From: Clostridia bacterium
GTDB taxonomy: Bacteria; Bacillota; Clostridia; Acetivibrionales; DSM-2933
Direction: 5' to 3'
DNA: 48,905 nt
Assembly: GCA_026418275.1 (NCBI GenBank)
Contig: JAOABQ010000098.1
Span: forward strand, 1 to 48,905
This document shows positions 1 through 9,484 of the stretch, one piece after another (position 1 is the first letter of the stretch; each line of letters begins with the position of its first letter). The translations under genes were made by a program, and so were the position numbers. The notes beneath the pieces were generated by a model that saw only the letters and a program-made list of their open reading frames with translations, searched no databases and was not told where the DNA came from.

Positions 1-137
1 GAGGTATATTTATACATAGATTCTCCTTAGTAGTGCAAGCTTTTTTCTTGAAAATTGACGTTTCTCATGCACTATTTTATCAAAACTATGCCTTTGAAAC
101 TAGAGTTTTTGCATGTTTCACCGTCGTTAAGGAAGCC

Positions 138-197
138 CTAACTAACTGCACCGGCTATGCGAGCAACCTCTGCATCCAAAAGTTTATTGAGCGTATC
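138..197 (-). pseudogene. possible remnant of an IS256/mutator-type transposase
   Basis: A 19-codon stretch on the minus strand reads DTLNKLLDAEVARIAGAV and then meets a stop codon. The DTLNKLLDAE part resembles the N-terminal region of IS256-family (mutator) transposases, which carry a similar phrase early in the protein. Nothing upstream or downstream stays in frame and no terminal repeats were seen, so at most this is decayed debris. The resemblance is from memory of the family and the match is short, so chance is a real alternative. Confidence 0.3.
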
Positions 198-390
198 TTA
201 TATGCAGTCCCTCTAACAATTTCAATTTAATGCTGCTTTAATACTTCTTCATTTAGGTGTATATTTTTCTCAGACATAGGGGTATTCTTCTTTCATGTTT
301 TTGGTTCCTTGTCACTCTCAATTTACACTCGTAATTACCCTTATTCAATTATACGAAAGTTATTATACGTATCCTTCACAGCTTTACTCT

Positions 391-430
391 AAAACAAAGA
401 GCGCACCTTTTGGGGTTCGCTTTTTGTTTT
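391..430. terminator. bidirectional rho-independent terminator
   Basis: Two 17-base arms (391-407 and 414-430) pair with only two mismatches around a 6-base loop. The plus-strand side ends in a T-rich run with one G, and the minus-strand side ends in TTTGTTTT, so it could stop transcription in both directions. It is the second hairpin after the stop of the stalk-domain gene. Confidence 0.65.
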
Positions 431-442
431 TATGCATAGGAA

Positions 443-478
443 AAGGGCCTACAAAATTTGCATTTTGAGACAGGCCCC
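443..478 (-). terminator. terminator of the stalk-domain gene
   Basis: Read on the minus strand, GGGCCT at 477-472 pairs with AGGCCC at 450-445, and an inner stem CAAAAT/ATTTTG sits inside it. The stem is followed by TTTTCC. It lies 15 bases after the stop codon at 493 and is the probable end of the pilus operon transcript, or of a separate transcript for the last gene. Confidence 0.7.
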
Positions 479-492
479 ATTTGCTTTTCTCT

Positions 493-2616
493 TTATTCAA
501 CAAAAATTATATCTGCAAGCTGAATATCTACTTTCATTTCTACAAATTTATGATCAGCGTCATTATAGATATATAAAACATTTTTTCCATATAACAAACT
601 ATTATCCTGTATATTACAGTACATAATATAATAACTTCCTTTTGCCTTAACCATTTTTTTAAGCAAAACCTGATCAATTACTTTATACTTTCCGTCTTTC
701 ATAAACCCGTATACACTCACTTTATTATCATCGGAATTCAGTCCGTCAGAGAAAACTCGATCTTCCATTGGGAACCAACTGTTAACAATGAAATTTCCTA
801 ACTGTTCGGTAAACTTAGTACCATAGGTATAAACCTTTAGTCTGTTTATATCCGCCTCATATCCTGCAAATATAAGTGTATTTTGAATATTGGACCATTT
901 TCTCATTTCATTTCCTAGCACCAAATTTTTAACAATGCCATTCTCATATAATAAAATTGTTTCTCTAGGTTTATCAGTAATTCTGTCGAGGTCTTTAACC
1001 GCAATGAACATTTTGTTATCTACTTTAATTATATTCTTCAATTCTGAAACATCCATTACACTTGATAGCTTATTGTTGAACGATTTATCTAGAAGATGCG
1101 CCACAGGTTCTGAATAGGATCCATATTTGTCCCTGTTTTTCCCAATTGTAAAAAGAACATCGTTCTCAACTTTTAAATCCGTTGCTAGATATTGATCTAT
1201 AATTACCTTTCCCTCAATGCTATTCCCATTATACTCTAAAATACATGGGTAAACAGGTTTTGCTGTTGATAAAGCATCAGTACCATATTTTATCTCACTG
1301 ATAGCAAAATACAAATTATCATTATATGGGACAAGATGCGTAAAAGTAGCGCTTACTGCATAACCATTTACCAGCAATCCAAACGACTTTAATTCTTTGT
1401 TTTCTACATAATACAATTTATTTCTGCTAATAACATATACTTTTCCTTTATAAAGGACAACATCCTTAGCTCTAGTTACATCAATATCATCATGAATAAT
1501 GGTAAAACTTGATTTATCAATTGAATTTCCATTATACATTGCAAGAGGATTTTTATAACCCACCTGACGAACTCCAGTCATATAGAGGTTATTTCCGTCA
1601 GTCGTACTATCCTTAATAACAAACCCTTCCTCTAAAACACTCGGATTCCAAGAGTATTTATCAAAAGCCAATATTGAATAATTCCTTAGATTATCATATT
1701 TGTTGATAACAAGTTTCTCTTTGAAAATCACATATCTGCCTACATAGAAATTATCTGCTACGACAAAGAAATTCGCTCCGTCAAACCTGCATAATTTATT
1801 ATGTTTTTGGTTTCTGTCATAACCATGCATTAATAGATTCCCATTATATTCGAATGTATCAAGAATATCAAAATCTTCTATTAGTGTTTTAAAATTATCG
1901 TTTTCAAAAATGACTACACTATTGGTATCCTTTTCCTTATCAAACATAGTTAACAATACTTTGCCTTTATAAGAATAATGGTTTTTAATTTCCCTGTTAT
2001 TCATAGGAATTGTCTTAATTTGCGTGCCATCATATAAGTAAGAAATGTTTTCAAATCGACCTGCTCCTAAATCTTTCTTTTCATATACCAAAACTTTTCC
2101 CGTATCAAACTTACCGATTTTAGTTATGTAGATTGTTTTCGTTTTTCCGTCCCATTCTACTGTAGCACCTGCACTTTCCGATACAAATCTTAACGGAACT
2201 ACAGTTCTTCCTGCAACAACTTTTGGAGGTACAGTCATTTTGACCTGTTTTTTATCAACCAGTGCAGTATTTTTGTCAATCTGAAGCTTTATAGTTCCCC
2301 GCTCAGAAGAGGCAAGAATTGTTTTTGTTTTTCCATCCCATTGAATTTTATATCCTAACTCCTGAAAAATAGTCCTAAAAGGTACCATTGTTGAACTCGT
2401 TGTTTTGTCAATAAAAGGTGCTGTTTCAAGGTTTTTATTTATGCCTTTTGAAAAATAACTGAGTGAATCAATATTAAACCTAAGATCAATAAAATCGGAC
2501 GTGTTAATTGAAGGATTGGTTGCAATGCTTGTGTCTTCTGCCGAAACTGTTACTACAAAAAGCAATAGTACAAAAACTACTGAAATTAATGTAAACACTC
2601 CCTTGAGTTTTTTCAT
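493..2616 (-). CDS. secreted protein with copper amine oxidase-like stalk domain
   Basis: A 707-residue exported protein. Residues 1-26 form a signal peptide (KKLKG, a hydrophobic core, then VSAED). Residues about 65-166 form the copper amine oxidase N-terminal-like domain (PF07833 type), with the usual VPFR...LGY...W(D)GKTKTI and VVPLRFVSE...W(D)GKTKTIYI repeats. In Firmicutes this domain is a cell-surface stalk, not an oxidase. The remaining 540 residues are rich in short repeated beta-strand phrases (YNGNL, YKGKVY, YENKEL, LYDGTQ), suggesting a beta-propeller-like repeat fold; I cannot name the family. It lies 296 bases beyond the lipoprotein gene and after that gene's hairpin, so it may have its own promoter. 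Its place after the pilus genes hints at a surface role, but that is inference. Confidence 0.75.
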   Translation of the reverse strand: MKKLKGVFTLISVVFVLLLFVVTVSAEDTSIATNPSINTSDFIDLRFNIDSLSYFSKGINKNLETAPFIDKTTSSTMVPFRTIFQELGYKIQWDGKTKTILASSERGTIKLQIDKNTALVDKKQVKMTVPPKVVAGRTVVPLRFVSESAGATVEWDGKTKTIYITKIGKFDTGKVLVYEKKDLGAGRFENISYLYDGTQIKTIPMNNREIKNHYSYKGKVLLTMFDKEKDTNSVVIFENDNFKTLIEDFDILDTFEYNGNLLMHGYDRNQKHNKLCRFDGANFFVVADNFYVGRYVIFKEKLVINKYDNLRNYSILAFDKYSWNPSVLEEGFVIKDSTTDGNNLYMTGVRQVGYKNPLAMYNGNSIDKSSFTIIHDDIDVTRAKDVVLYKGKVYVISRNKLYYVENKELKSFGLLVNGYAVSATFTHLVPYNDNLYFAISEIKYGTDALSTAKPVYPCILEYNGNSIEGKVIIDQYLATDLKVENDVLFTIGKNRDKYGSYSEPVAHLLDKSFNNKLSSVMDVSELKNIIKVDNKMFIAVKDLDRITDKPRETILLYENGIVKNLVLGNEMRKWSNIQNTLIFAGYEADINRLKVYTYGTKFTEQLGNFIVNSWFPMEDRVFSDGLNSDDNKVSVYGFMKDGKYKVIDQVLLKKMVKAKGSYYIMYCNIQDNSLLYGKNVLYIYNDADHKFVEMKVDIQLADIIFVE

Positions 2617-2912
2617 AATCCTTTGTTAAAAAGCACTTGATTATACTTTTTAACCCTTCCCCCCTTTAATTAAATTAAATCCATCTTTCCCATAAAACGG
2701 CATACCTTAACCCTAAAATAATTTAGCTTTCTACATCGATAAATTACCATAATTTTCACCTCAAGTCAACTAAATAAATTATAAATTCATAAAATAACTT
2801 ATATATAGCATAATCTTATCTAAAAATAAAAACCCCCTAATGTAAGTTCACAATAGACAGACATACAGGGGTTTATCTTATTGATTTAACATCCTATTTC
2901 ATTTTTTATCTA
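2617..2912. other. intergenic region between stalk-protein and lipoprotein genes
   Basis: This 296-base AT-rich spacer holds the hairpin at 2830-2874 and probably the promoter of the stalk-protein gene. No open frame worth calling was seen. Confidence 0.5.
2830..2874 (-). terminator. hairpin after the lipoprotein gene
   Basis: AAACCCC at 2830-2836 pairs with GGGGTTT at 2868-2874 around a long loop that has weak internal pairing. On the minus strand the stem is followed by TTATTTTTA. It lies 39 bases after the stop of the lipoprotein gene and plausibly ends, fully or partly, the pilus transcript. Confidence 0.5.
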
Positions 2913-4244
2913 TTATGATTGTACGCTTTTAAGGCCGTCAAGCTTGGTCTTTATTGTTTTATCATAAGTTATATAGTAAGCATTTTCTAAGAGATTTACA
3001 GCATCCTGTAACTTTTTATCATTTACTAATTTGTCCGCCATATCTATATAGGATTGAGGATCTTCGCTCTTAGCAAAGCCATTCATCTTCACAGCCTTAA
3101 TTTTCACATCTTTCCCTTGTTTTACCAAATCAACCGTGTAATCATATTTATATAAGACATTGTCCCCCAATATACCATTTAACATTTCAACGCAAGCATC
3201 AAACTTAAGTATATACTTCTTTTGCTTATCCGAGTAAAGAGGATGGGGAATTACTTTTATATTATTATAACGCTTAAGCCCAGACATTCCTTCCATCAAT
3301 GGAAAGTATTGAATATTAAAATTCTCTTTATAATTCATGTCCAATAAAATAATTTCTTTAGATTCTTTATTCTTAGTTATGCCATAAAGTTTATCAAAAT
3401 ATTTCTTAAACTCATCAAGATTCTTTTCCCACGCAGCTTTTAACAAATTACTTCTTTCATTGTCTATTTTTGTTAGATTATTAAAATATGTTATCATAAC
3501 TTCTTTTTCACTCTTAAAATCATCCGAATTTTCATCTAAATATGGAATTTTAGTTATAAAATCGTTGTTATCCTTTATCATTCTAGATCTGTTATCTGCT
3601 TTGTAACTTGCTTCTCTAGATGTTAAAATTTTGAACTTTTTATTATCTTTGACTATTTCTATATCATACCTTGCTTCAACTTTATATAATTCAATTGCAT
3701 TTTTATCAACAGCACCACTTACTTCATAGGAATAATCAGGTTTAATCTTAAACTTTTTATTAAATTCTTCATCACTAACACATTGTGCCATTAGACCAAT
3801 TTTAGTATAGTATGTATAGAAATCACCTTCTTTTCCAACAAACGAAGTATCAATTTTTGCCCCATCCTTATTTTTTATAACTTCATAACCAATAACCGTT
3901 TTGCCGTTCAGTCCCACATATCTTGGTGTATGAATACCTACTTCGGGATTATTCATTCCTTCGTTAATGGTTCTAGAAGCTAAAAATTCATTTAAAGCTG
4001 TTAAATCACCTGGAGTACTATTTATAGGCAAGCTAAAAAGTTTTTCACAGTATTTTGTTATGATTTTTTTAATCTCTTTATCATCCTCAGGTGTAATCGG
4101 ATTCTTAGCCGATGCTGCCGCTTGAGCGGCTGATCCATCTTTTTTTTCTAGATCGTCAGCTTTTTGAAATAAACTACATCCTGAAAATAGACTTGCAAGG
4201 ATAAGCCCAACCGCTAAATATTTTGTTCTTCTTAAGATTGCCAT
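2913..4244 (-). CDS. lipoprotein of unknown function at the end of the pilus operon
   Basis: A 443-residue protein with a lipoprotein signal: a basic start, a hydrophobic segment and the lipobox LFSGC, so Cys should be acylated and hold the protein on the outer face of the membrane. An Ala/Lys/Asp-rich linker follows. The body matches no family I recognise; the last 40 residues look like one helical hairpin of TPR type. The ATG at 4244 is chosen because a GGGGG-type site lies 8 bases upstream; an in-frame GTG at 4259 would place that site inside the gene. The preceding prepilin gene ends 19 bases upstream, so the two are almost certainly co-transcribed. A role in anchoring or assembling pili is inference from position only. 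Confidence 0.75.
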   Translation of the reverse strand: MAILRRTKYLAVGLILASLFSGCSLFQKADDLEKKDGSAAQAAASAKNPITPEDDKEIKKIITKYCEKLFSLPINSTPGDLTALNEFLASRTINEGMNNPEVGIHTPRYVGLNGKTVIGYEVIKNKDGAKIDTSFVGKEGDFYTYYTKIGLMAQCVSDEEFNKKFKIKPDYSYEVSGAVDKNAIELYKVEARYDIEIVKDNKKFKILTSREASYKADNRSRMIKDNNDFITKIPYLDENSDDFKSEKEVMITYFNNLTKIDNERSNLLKAAWEKNLDEFKKYFDKLYGITKNKESKEIILLDMNYKENFNIQYFPLMEGMSGLKRYNNIKVIPHPLYSDKQKKYILKFDACVEMLNGILGDNVLYKYDYTVDLVKQGKDVKIKAVKMNGFAKSEDPQSYIDMADKLVNDKKLQDAVNLLENAYYITYDKTIKTKLDGLKSVQS

Positions 4245-4263
4245 TTCTTTAACCCCCACTGAA

Positions 4264-6384
4264 TTAAAATAGTGATGCTACATCATAAATTCCTCTTCTT
4301 ATAAACTCATCAAGAAGCTGTTTTCTTCCGTGAAAAATAACCTTTGTTTCTAGAGTTTCAAATGGACGATTATTTACAAATACTACCCCTGCGAAATCTC
4401 CATTTTCCATTTTCACTTTATCTGCGTCATTATTTATTACAGGCTGTCCCCCGTCCTCATAAGCTTGTTTTGAATTACTTCCTGCTCCCCCTGCAATAAT
4501 TGCGCCTGTTATAGTAACTCCTTCCATAACCTCAACTTTTCCTGCAGAAATGATAATACCTTTGAAATCCTCCATTACTTTCGTAACAGAACTCTTATTA
4601 TAATTTACAAATAGGTAGTAATCATTTCCTCGCCCTCTAAGCTCGTAAGGAGTAGCAAAATCATTGTATATAAAATTTCCACTAGGACTTGGGCTATTTC
4701 TATATTCCTTCAGCCTCAATAATAGATAATTAAATAAATTTCCCGCACTCATTGGACTTACAGTATTTGGATCTTGGTTATACGGATATACTACCAAGGA
4801 ACTCCCTTTTGCTATATTGTTGATGGTTTCGGTAGGAACTTTTCCGTAGGTACGGTTTGCAAAAATGCTTGTTAAAGATATTAAACTGCTCCTTAAATCC
4901 TTTGTCTTACTTGGCATCGAATTAGCATTCGCAGTATCCTTATATTTACTCCAATCCGCCCATTCATCCGATTTCCAGTATCGATAATCAAGTAAAGGGT
5001 ATATGTTATCGATAGAGAATGAATCTAACCTATTTATTTCTTCAATTTTTTTAATTTTAATATTATCCATTGTATAACTGGTTCCATTTGCACTAATATC
5101 TTCTCTTGCATACCCCGTTATATTACTTGGAGTATTGACATCAACATCTGAAAAACCAATACGTCTCATCCATGTTCTAACAGATCCCCCAACCAGGGTT
5201 GCTTCATCCTTAAATTCGTCCACATTATCAATTATAGAAAGATCAGGTTTGCTGGTATACGCTTTTATATACACTCCATCTGGATTTTGAACAGTGTCAT
5301 TGCTAAAAGCACCGCCGGAAAAATTCTTTCCTAAAACACTAATATCACCATTAATTGCAATCCTCGATGTATTACCTGCTCTGTTATTGATAATACTGGA
5401 GGAGATGTCATCAAACTCACTCCCCCCAGTCGCTATATTATCATTTACTCCAAAATAGCTTCCGTTTACACCGATTACAGAATTTGCACCATTAACTTCC
5501 AAGTCGTCAAAGGTATAAGCATTTTTCCCAACAAATATTTTACTTCCATTTCCCATTGCATTAATGGATTGAGCTATAGCATCTTTTAGCATATATATCC
5601 TATTATTCGAAGACGCATCTGTTCTAATATAACCCCTTGTTTCTGCGCTGCCTCCAATGATGGCAGTGGATCCATTCTTTACAATTATTCCTCCATAATA
5701 TTCTCTTGGCATATTAGCCGATACAGGGCAAGACCCAAATGCATTGACATTTCCTTCAATTAAAACACTACCGCTATTAAAAATAATATCTCCGGCAGAA
5801 TAAATGGCATTATTTAATGTAAACTCCCTGGGAATATCACAATGCCCAATCCTGTAAGCATAGGCATTTAGCTTTCTTGTATTAAAAAGCCCATGGGACA
5901 TCCCCCCACTTGCATTCAATTCACAATTGATATAAAGTCTATTCTTTTCATAAAAAAAATCGGATACCTCCACATCTGTTACTTGTATGCTACTTGGCGC
6001 TTCTATTGTTACAGAACCGACAGGAACATCCTTAATATATGGATTAACTGGTAAATTACCTGCAACATTATCAGGATATTTTATAGTAGTATTCCCGGCA
6101 AAAACTACTTGCACTTTATTTTTAATCATATCCGAAAACTGTCTATAACCAGTATAGGTATATCCAGAACTAACCCTTAACGGTGTATTTATTTTATCTG
6201 CCACCCTTTCAATACCGGAATCCACCCCATAATTCGAATAATCGATATTGCTTAAAAGTTTACTATATTTATAAGTTTGAACCGTCAAACCCATAACAGC
6301 CACTCCAACAATAGAGATAATGGCAACAATCAATATTACCATTACAAGCGCATATCCTTTATTGTTTTTCCTAATGCTTTTCAC
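4264..6384 (-). CDS. very large PilX-like prepilin
   Basis: A 706-residue protein with a type III (prepilin) signal: a short basic leader ending NNKG, then YALVMVILIVAIISIVGVAV as the hydrophobic helix. The expected Glu at +5 of the mature chain is missing, as in PilX and GspK-type minor subunits that start a pilus. The rest is Gly/Asn-rich and beta-rich, with phrases such as GGIIVKNGSTAIIGGSAE and GKVEVMEGVTITGAIIAGG that recall a beta-helix or bactofilin-like stack. Typical PilX proteins have about 150-200 residues, so this one is three to four times larger. The GTG at 6384 is chosen because it has AGGTG 7 bases upstream and gives a normal short leader; the longer frame to 6513 would overlap the previous gene. 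It may cap the pilus as an adhesive tip, which is inference. Confidence 0.8.
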   Translation of the reverse strand: MKSIRKNNKGYALVMVILIVAIISIVGVAVMGLTVQTYKYSKLLSNIDYSNYGVDSGIERVADKINTPLRVSSGYTYTGYRQFSDMIKNKVQVVFAGNTTIKYPDNVAGNLPVNPYIKDVPVGSVTIEAPSSIQVTDVEVSDFFYEKNRLYINCELNASGGMSHGLFNTRKLNAYAYRIGHCDIPREFTLNNAIYSAGDIIFNSGSVLIEGNVNAFGSCPVSANMPREYYGGIIVKNGSTAIIGGSAETRGYIRTDASSNNRIYMLKDAIAQSINAMGNGSKIFVGKNAYTFDDLEVNGANSVIGVNGSYFGVNDNIATGGSEFDDISSSIINNRAGNTSRIAINGDISVLGKNFSGGAFSNDTVQNPDGVYIKAYTSKPDLSIIDNVDEFKDEATLVGGSVRTWMRRIGFSDVDVNTPSNITGYAREDISANGTSYTMDNIKIKKIEEINRLDSFSIDNIYPLLDYRYWKSDEWADWSKYKDTANANSMPSKTKDLRSSLISLTSIFANRTYGKVPTETINNIAKGSSLVVYPYNQDPNTVSPMSAGNLFNYLLLRLKEYRNSPSPSGNFIYNDFATPYELRGRGNDYYLFVNYNKSSVTKVMEDFKGIIISAGKVEVMEGVTITGAIIAGGAGSNSKQAYEDGGQPVINNDADKVKMENGDFAGVVFVNNRPFETLETKVIFHGRKQLLDEFIRRGIYDVASLF

Positions 6385-6412
6385 AATACAACACCTACCC
6401 CTATTAATTGCA

Positions 6413-7420
6413 TTACTCTGTAACTTCAATCTGCACCCTTTGAACTTTTTCGCCACCCGTATTAAAAACATCAATATTAACAATATGCAAGTAGCTAGCC
6501 TCAGGTAAAACAATATCTGGCGGGTTCAATCCTAAAATTGTCTTTCCCTTATAAACAACTGGCACCTTAGTATATTCAGATTGCCCAGGATCATCCGGAT
6601 GAATTGTTTTAATCGGGTTGTATGAATAATCATTCAAAATATCAAATGTCGCATTCGGATTAACATATCGAAATACAACATACGTATATAGCTCATCATT
6701 CTTTTCAACAAATACATTCGGTGCATTAAAACCAAATTCAATACAGGTATCCACATTACTTGAGCCTGTTGGAGTCAGTTTATATAGTTTTCTATCAAAT
6801 GTACTTAAATCATAGCTAACAATTCCCGAAAGAGGGCGCTTAATAAAATTACTTGTAGCACCGTCAGGATATATCATAACATGATTGGTATCTACTGACC
6901 CATCCGGTTTAAAAAAGGGGTACGAGTCACTATTTAAAAAGTACCTAAACCTTAAATCTTTCAGTTCATATCTGGTATCCGAGGTATTTTTAAAATAAGT
7001 AAGCATATGTATAGCGTCAAATCCTTGTACTGTAGTCGTGGAATTGGTGAATTTGAATACTCCTCCCCCACTGCCGGTAGCAAAGGGATCCTTTACTTTA
7101 AACTTAAACTTATCAAACTCCGGTATTTTATAAAAATCATCTGTACTTGCAACAGCTCCAGTCTTATCATAGAGTGATTGCGTATCATTACGATCATATA
7201 AAGGGATTTCTCTATGTTTATCCTTAATAGCTTCTGTTACTCTGTTCACCATGAGCCTGGTTGCAGCATTGATTTCAACCTGACTTTGAGTAAGACGAGT
7301 TAACCGTATCGTGCTTGAAAAAAAACGTATAAAAGGTATTGTAACAAGTGCTAATAGAGTGATTGCTAAAATCAACTCTATCAATGAAAACCCCCTATTA
7401 TTTCTAAACTTAACAAACAT
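6413..7420 (-). CDS. PilW/PulJ-like minor prepilin
   Basis: A 335-residue prepilin. The leader MFVKFRNNRG is followed by FSLIELILAITLLALVTIPF, so cleavage falls after Gly10 and Glu sits at +5 of the mature protein. The length and the mixed beta-rich C-terminal part fit PilW/GspJ-type minor pseudopilins better than a major pilin. Such subunits form the priming complex at the pilus tip together with a PilX/GspK-like partner, which here is the next gene, 28 bases downstream. The exact subfamily cannot be fixed by eye. Confidence 0.8.
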   Translation of the reverse strand: MFVKFRNNRGFSLIELILAITLLALVTIPFIRFFSSTIRLTRLTQSQVEINAATRLMVNRVTEAIKDKHREIPLYDRNDTQSLYDKTGAVASTDDFYKIPEFDKFKFKVKDPFATGSGGGVFKFTNSTTTVQGFDAIHMLTYFKNTSDTRYELKDLRFRYFLNSDSYPFFKPDGSVDTNHVMIYPDGATSNFIKRPLSGIVSYDLSTFDRKLYKLTPTGSSNVDTCIEFGFNAPNVFVEKNDELYTYVVFRYVNPNATFDILNDYSYNPIKTIHPDDPGQSEYTKVPVVYKGKTILGLNPPDIVLPEASYLHIVNIDVFNTGGEKVQRVQIEVTE

Positions 7421-7476
7421 TCACACACCACATCCCTAAACCTCTATTTATATATTCTCTTATATTATATTCAGCT

Positions 7477-8316
7477 TTATCTCTCTGGTTTAGCAAAAGG
7501 AATATCTTTTCTTTCCTGATATGTATTAAATTTACTATTGGTATAATCCAAAATATCATTGGCAGCAAGATCTGATAAGGCATATAAGTTTAGTGTCATT
7601 TGAATATCAAATTTCATATTTGACACAGCCGTGTTTTGTCCTTGAACAGGCGTAGTTGGGAAATTGGGTAAAACAGTATTTGCGGCTGGCCTTGTGTTTT
7701 GTACCGCTCCATTAGCTGCAGGTGCTTGCGCATTTGGATTATTCAGGATATCCTTTTGAGAAGCCAAAGATAATCTGGTTATATTTACTTTCCTTGCTCC
7801 TCCTTCTACAAATCGGATAAGTTCCACCACTTTATCATATGTTAATACAGTATCGAAATCAATTTTAATCTCATAAAAATCCTTACCGCTTTGACTTGAA
7901 GATTGGTTTGTGCCCGTCCCACTGCTGCTTTGGTTGTTGGTAGTAGCATTCTCCAACGGGTCAACTATGGTTCTTTTTCCCGGTTTGTTAACAACTACTT
8001 TTTTAATATCCGAACCAATAAGAGCTCTTAACTTATCTAAATAGTCCATGCTGGTAATAGGATTTTCATGGTCCGCGAGGTATTCATTAAGCCTCTCATT
8101 CGCAACATTCTTTGCTTTAATCGCAATCTTCATACTTTCTATATTTTTTAATTCTGCATCCAATTTATCTCTTTTTTCCTCAGCAGCCTTTAATTCCTCA
8201 TTTTTTTCCTTTATGGTAGGCCAAGTATCTACCCATACTAACTTGTAAAACGCAAAAGCATATAGCAAAATTCCCAAAACAGCAATTAGTCTTACTTCCT
8301 TTTTACCCAAGCCCAT
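7477..8316 (-). CDS. pilO: type IV pilus assembly protein PilO
   Basis: A 279-residue bitopic membrane protein. One membrane segment lies near residues 9-28, followed by a coiled coil (about 30-80, rich in E/K/A) and a ferredoxin-like periplasmic-type domain. PilO pairs with PilN to form the assembly scaffold that joins the cytoplasmic PilM ring to the pilus. Two low-complexity linkers rich in N, S, Q, A and P (about residues 122-145 and 190-230) interrupt the fold and make it longer than the usual 200 or so residues. It starts 2 bases after the stop of pilN, which indicates translational coupling. Confidence 0.85.
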   Translation of the reverse strand: MGLGKKEVRLIAVLGILLYAFAFYKLVWVDTWPTIKEKNEELKAAEEKRDKLDAELKNIESMKIAIKAKNVANERLNEYLADHENPITSMDYLDKLRALIGSDIKKVVVNKPGKRTIVDPLENATTNNQSSSGTGTNQSSSQSGKDFYEIKIDFDTVLTYDKVVELIRFVEGGARKVNITRLSLASQKDILNNPNAQAPAANGAVQNTRPAANTVLPNFPTTPVQGQNTAVSNMKFDIQMTLNLYALSDLAANDILDYTNSKFNTYQERKDIPFAKPER

Positions 8317-8318
8317 AG

Positions 8319-8885
8319 TTATTTACCAGCCTTTCTGCCTACACTAAAAGTATAGTCAAAGTAAAATGACTTTCCTAATTCATCTAAAGAAATTGTTTGC
8401 AAATTTTCGCTGGACGACATAAAACCGAGCCTGCTCAGGTTAGAAATAAATTCGTCTGCTGCCCTGTAACTCTGCTGTTTTCCACTTATCCTTAAAGATT
8501 TACTTTGGTAAGAAATGGAGTAAATATCTACTCCCTTAGGAACGGATTGTATAATTGACTGCAAAAACTGGCTTACAGGATAGTTTTCGCTATCAATGAA
8601 GTTAATAATCTTTTTCTTCTGGGAGATAGTATTCTCTACCATCTGAACCCTATCTTTTACTGTTTTAAGTTCATTATATTTTACACTTTCCAGTTCCTGA
8701 TTTACGGCTTCGACTCTAGCCTCAATGGAAGTAACGTATAATTTAGGCAGCCATAAAGTAGCTATAGCAATAATTAGAACAAATAAAGCTACAATTACAA
8801 ATTTCGGTGATATACTCATAGAAGATTTTTTGACTTGCATAATGGGCGCTTTGACCTCTTCTGGAAGTAAGTTAATATCTTTCAC
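8319..8885 (-). CDS. pilN: type IV pilus assembly protein PilN
   Basis: A 188-residue bitopic protein. The N-terminus MKDINLLPEE carries the INLLP motif that PilN proteins use to dock in the groove of PilM. One membrane helix follows (about residues 28-48), then a coiled coil (52-95) and a small alpha/beta domain. It forms the inner scaffold with PilO, encoded directly downstream, and PilM, encoded upstream in the same operon. Length is normal for the family. Confidence 0.9.
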   Translation of the reverse strand: MKDINLLPEEVKAPIMQVKKSSMSISPKFVIVALFVLIIAIATLWLPKLYVTSIEARVEAVNQELESVKYNELKTVKDRVQMVENTISQKKKIINFIDSENYPVSQFLQSIIQSVPKGVDIYSISYQSKSLRISGKQQSYRAADEFISNLSRLGFMSSSENLQTISLDELGKSFYFDYTFSVGRKAGK

Positions 8886-8954
8886 ACATTTTCCCCCTTA
8901 AAAACTGAATGGCAATAGTCATTTATATCAATAAAATTTTTACAAATATTGTTT

Positions 8955-9464
8955 TCAAATTTCTTTCTTATATTTTACAGAAAATTCAACCACAAACGGC
9001 TTTGTTATATTTCTATTGTTGTACCTTATAGTATATTTATTCACAGGCTTTACGTGCAACAATACATGCTTCTTAACCGAGTCATAAACAAATTTGCACT
9101 GACTTACATCAATCCCCTCAACAATTCTCTTTGTTTTATTAACGTCAGTAAAATTATCTGTACTGTAAAGTAAAGCGTTATTACTAAACTTCCAATACTT
9201 ACTGCCTGTTCCCCCCGGGAACTTGAGTTCAATTTTTTTATCTGCAGCATCAACTCTAAATTCTGAGCATGCCATAATATCTCGGGTTATGTAATTAACA
9301 ACATTGTTCACTGTTAATTGCTGTCTCACATAGCTGTTTGTCATTTCAACATTTAAAAAAACACCAATAAAAACTTCTAGAAGCAGCGTCCCAATAATCC
9401 CCATTAAGGCTATAGTTAATATCAATTCAATGAGCGTAAACCCTTTTTGACCTTTTATACGCAT
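8955..9464 (-). CDS. minor prepilin
   Basis: A 169-residue prepilin with leader MRIKGQKG followed by FTLIELILTIALMGIIGTLL; Glu is at +5 after cleavage. The mature part is short and beta-rich, with YITRDIMACSEFRVDA resembling the start of GspJ/PilW-type globular domains. The ATG at 9464 is chosen because it gives an ordinary leader and is preceded by a GAGGGG site; the longer frame to 9530 would begin inside the large hairpin that follows pilA. It is the first gene after that hairpin, so its level may differ from that of the major pilin. Confidence 0.8.
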   Translation of the reverse strand: MRIKGQKGFTLIELILTIALMGIIGTLLLEVFIGVFLNVEMTNSYVRQQLTVNNVVNYITRDIMACSEFRVDAADKKIELKFPGGTGSKYWKFSNNALLYSTDNFTDVNKTKRIVEGIDVSQCKFVYDSVKKHVLLHVKPVNKYTIRYNNRNITKPFVVEFSVKYKKEI

Positions 9465-9484
9465 ATACCCCTCACATCTTTTAT

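Larger units (their letters stand above)
1..492. other. non-coding left end of window
   Basis: No convincing gene lies here. The small open frames have no good ribosome binding site and no recognisable product. The region holds a possible transposase remnant near 138-197 and two hairpins (391-430 and 443-478) that act as terminators near the end of the stalk-domain gene. The rest is AT-rich and featureless to the eye. Confidence 0.6.

Noticed and set aside
33..230. 65-residue plus-strand open frame at the left edge
   Set aside because: No ribosome binding site, no recognisable product, and a minus-strand frame in the same DNA looks more like decayed transposase sequence.
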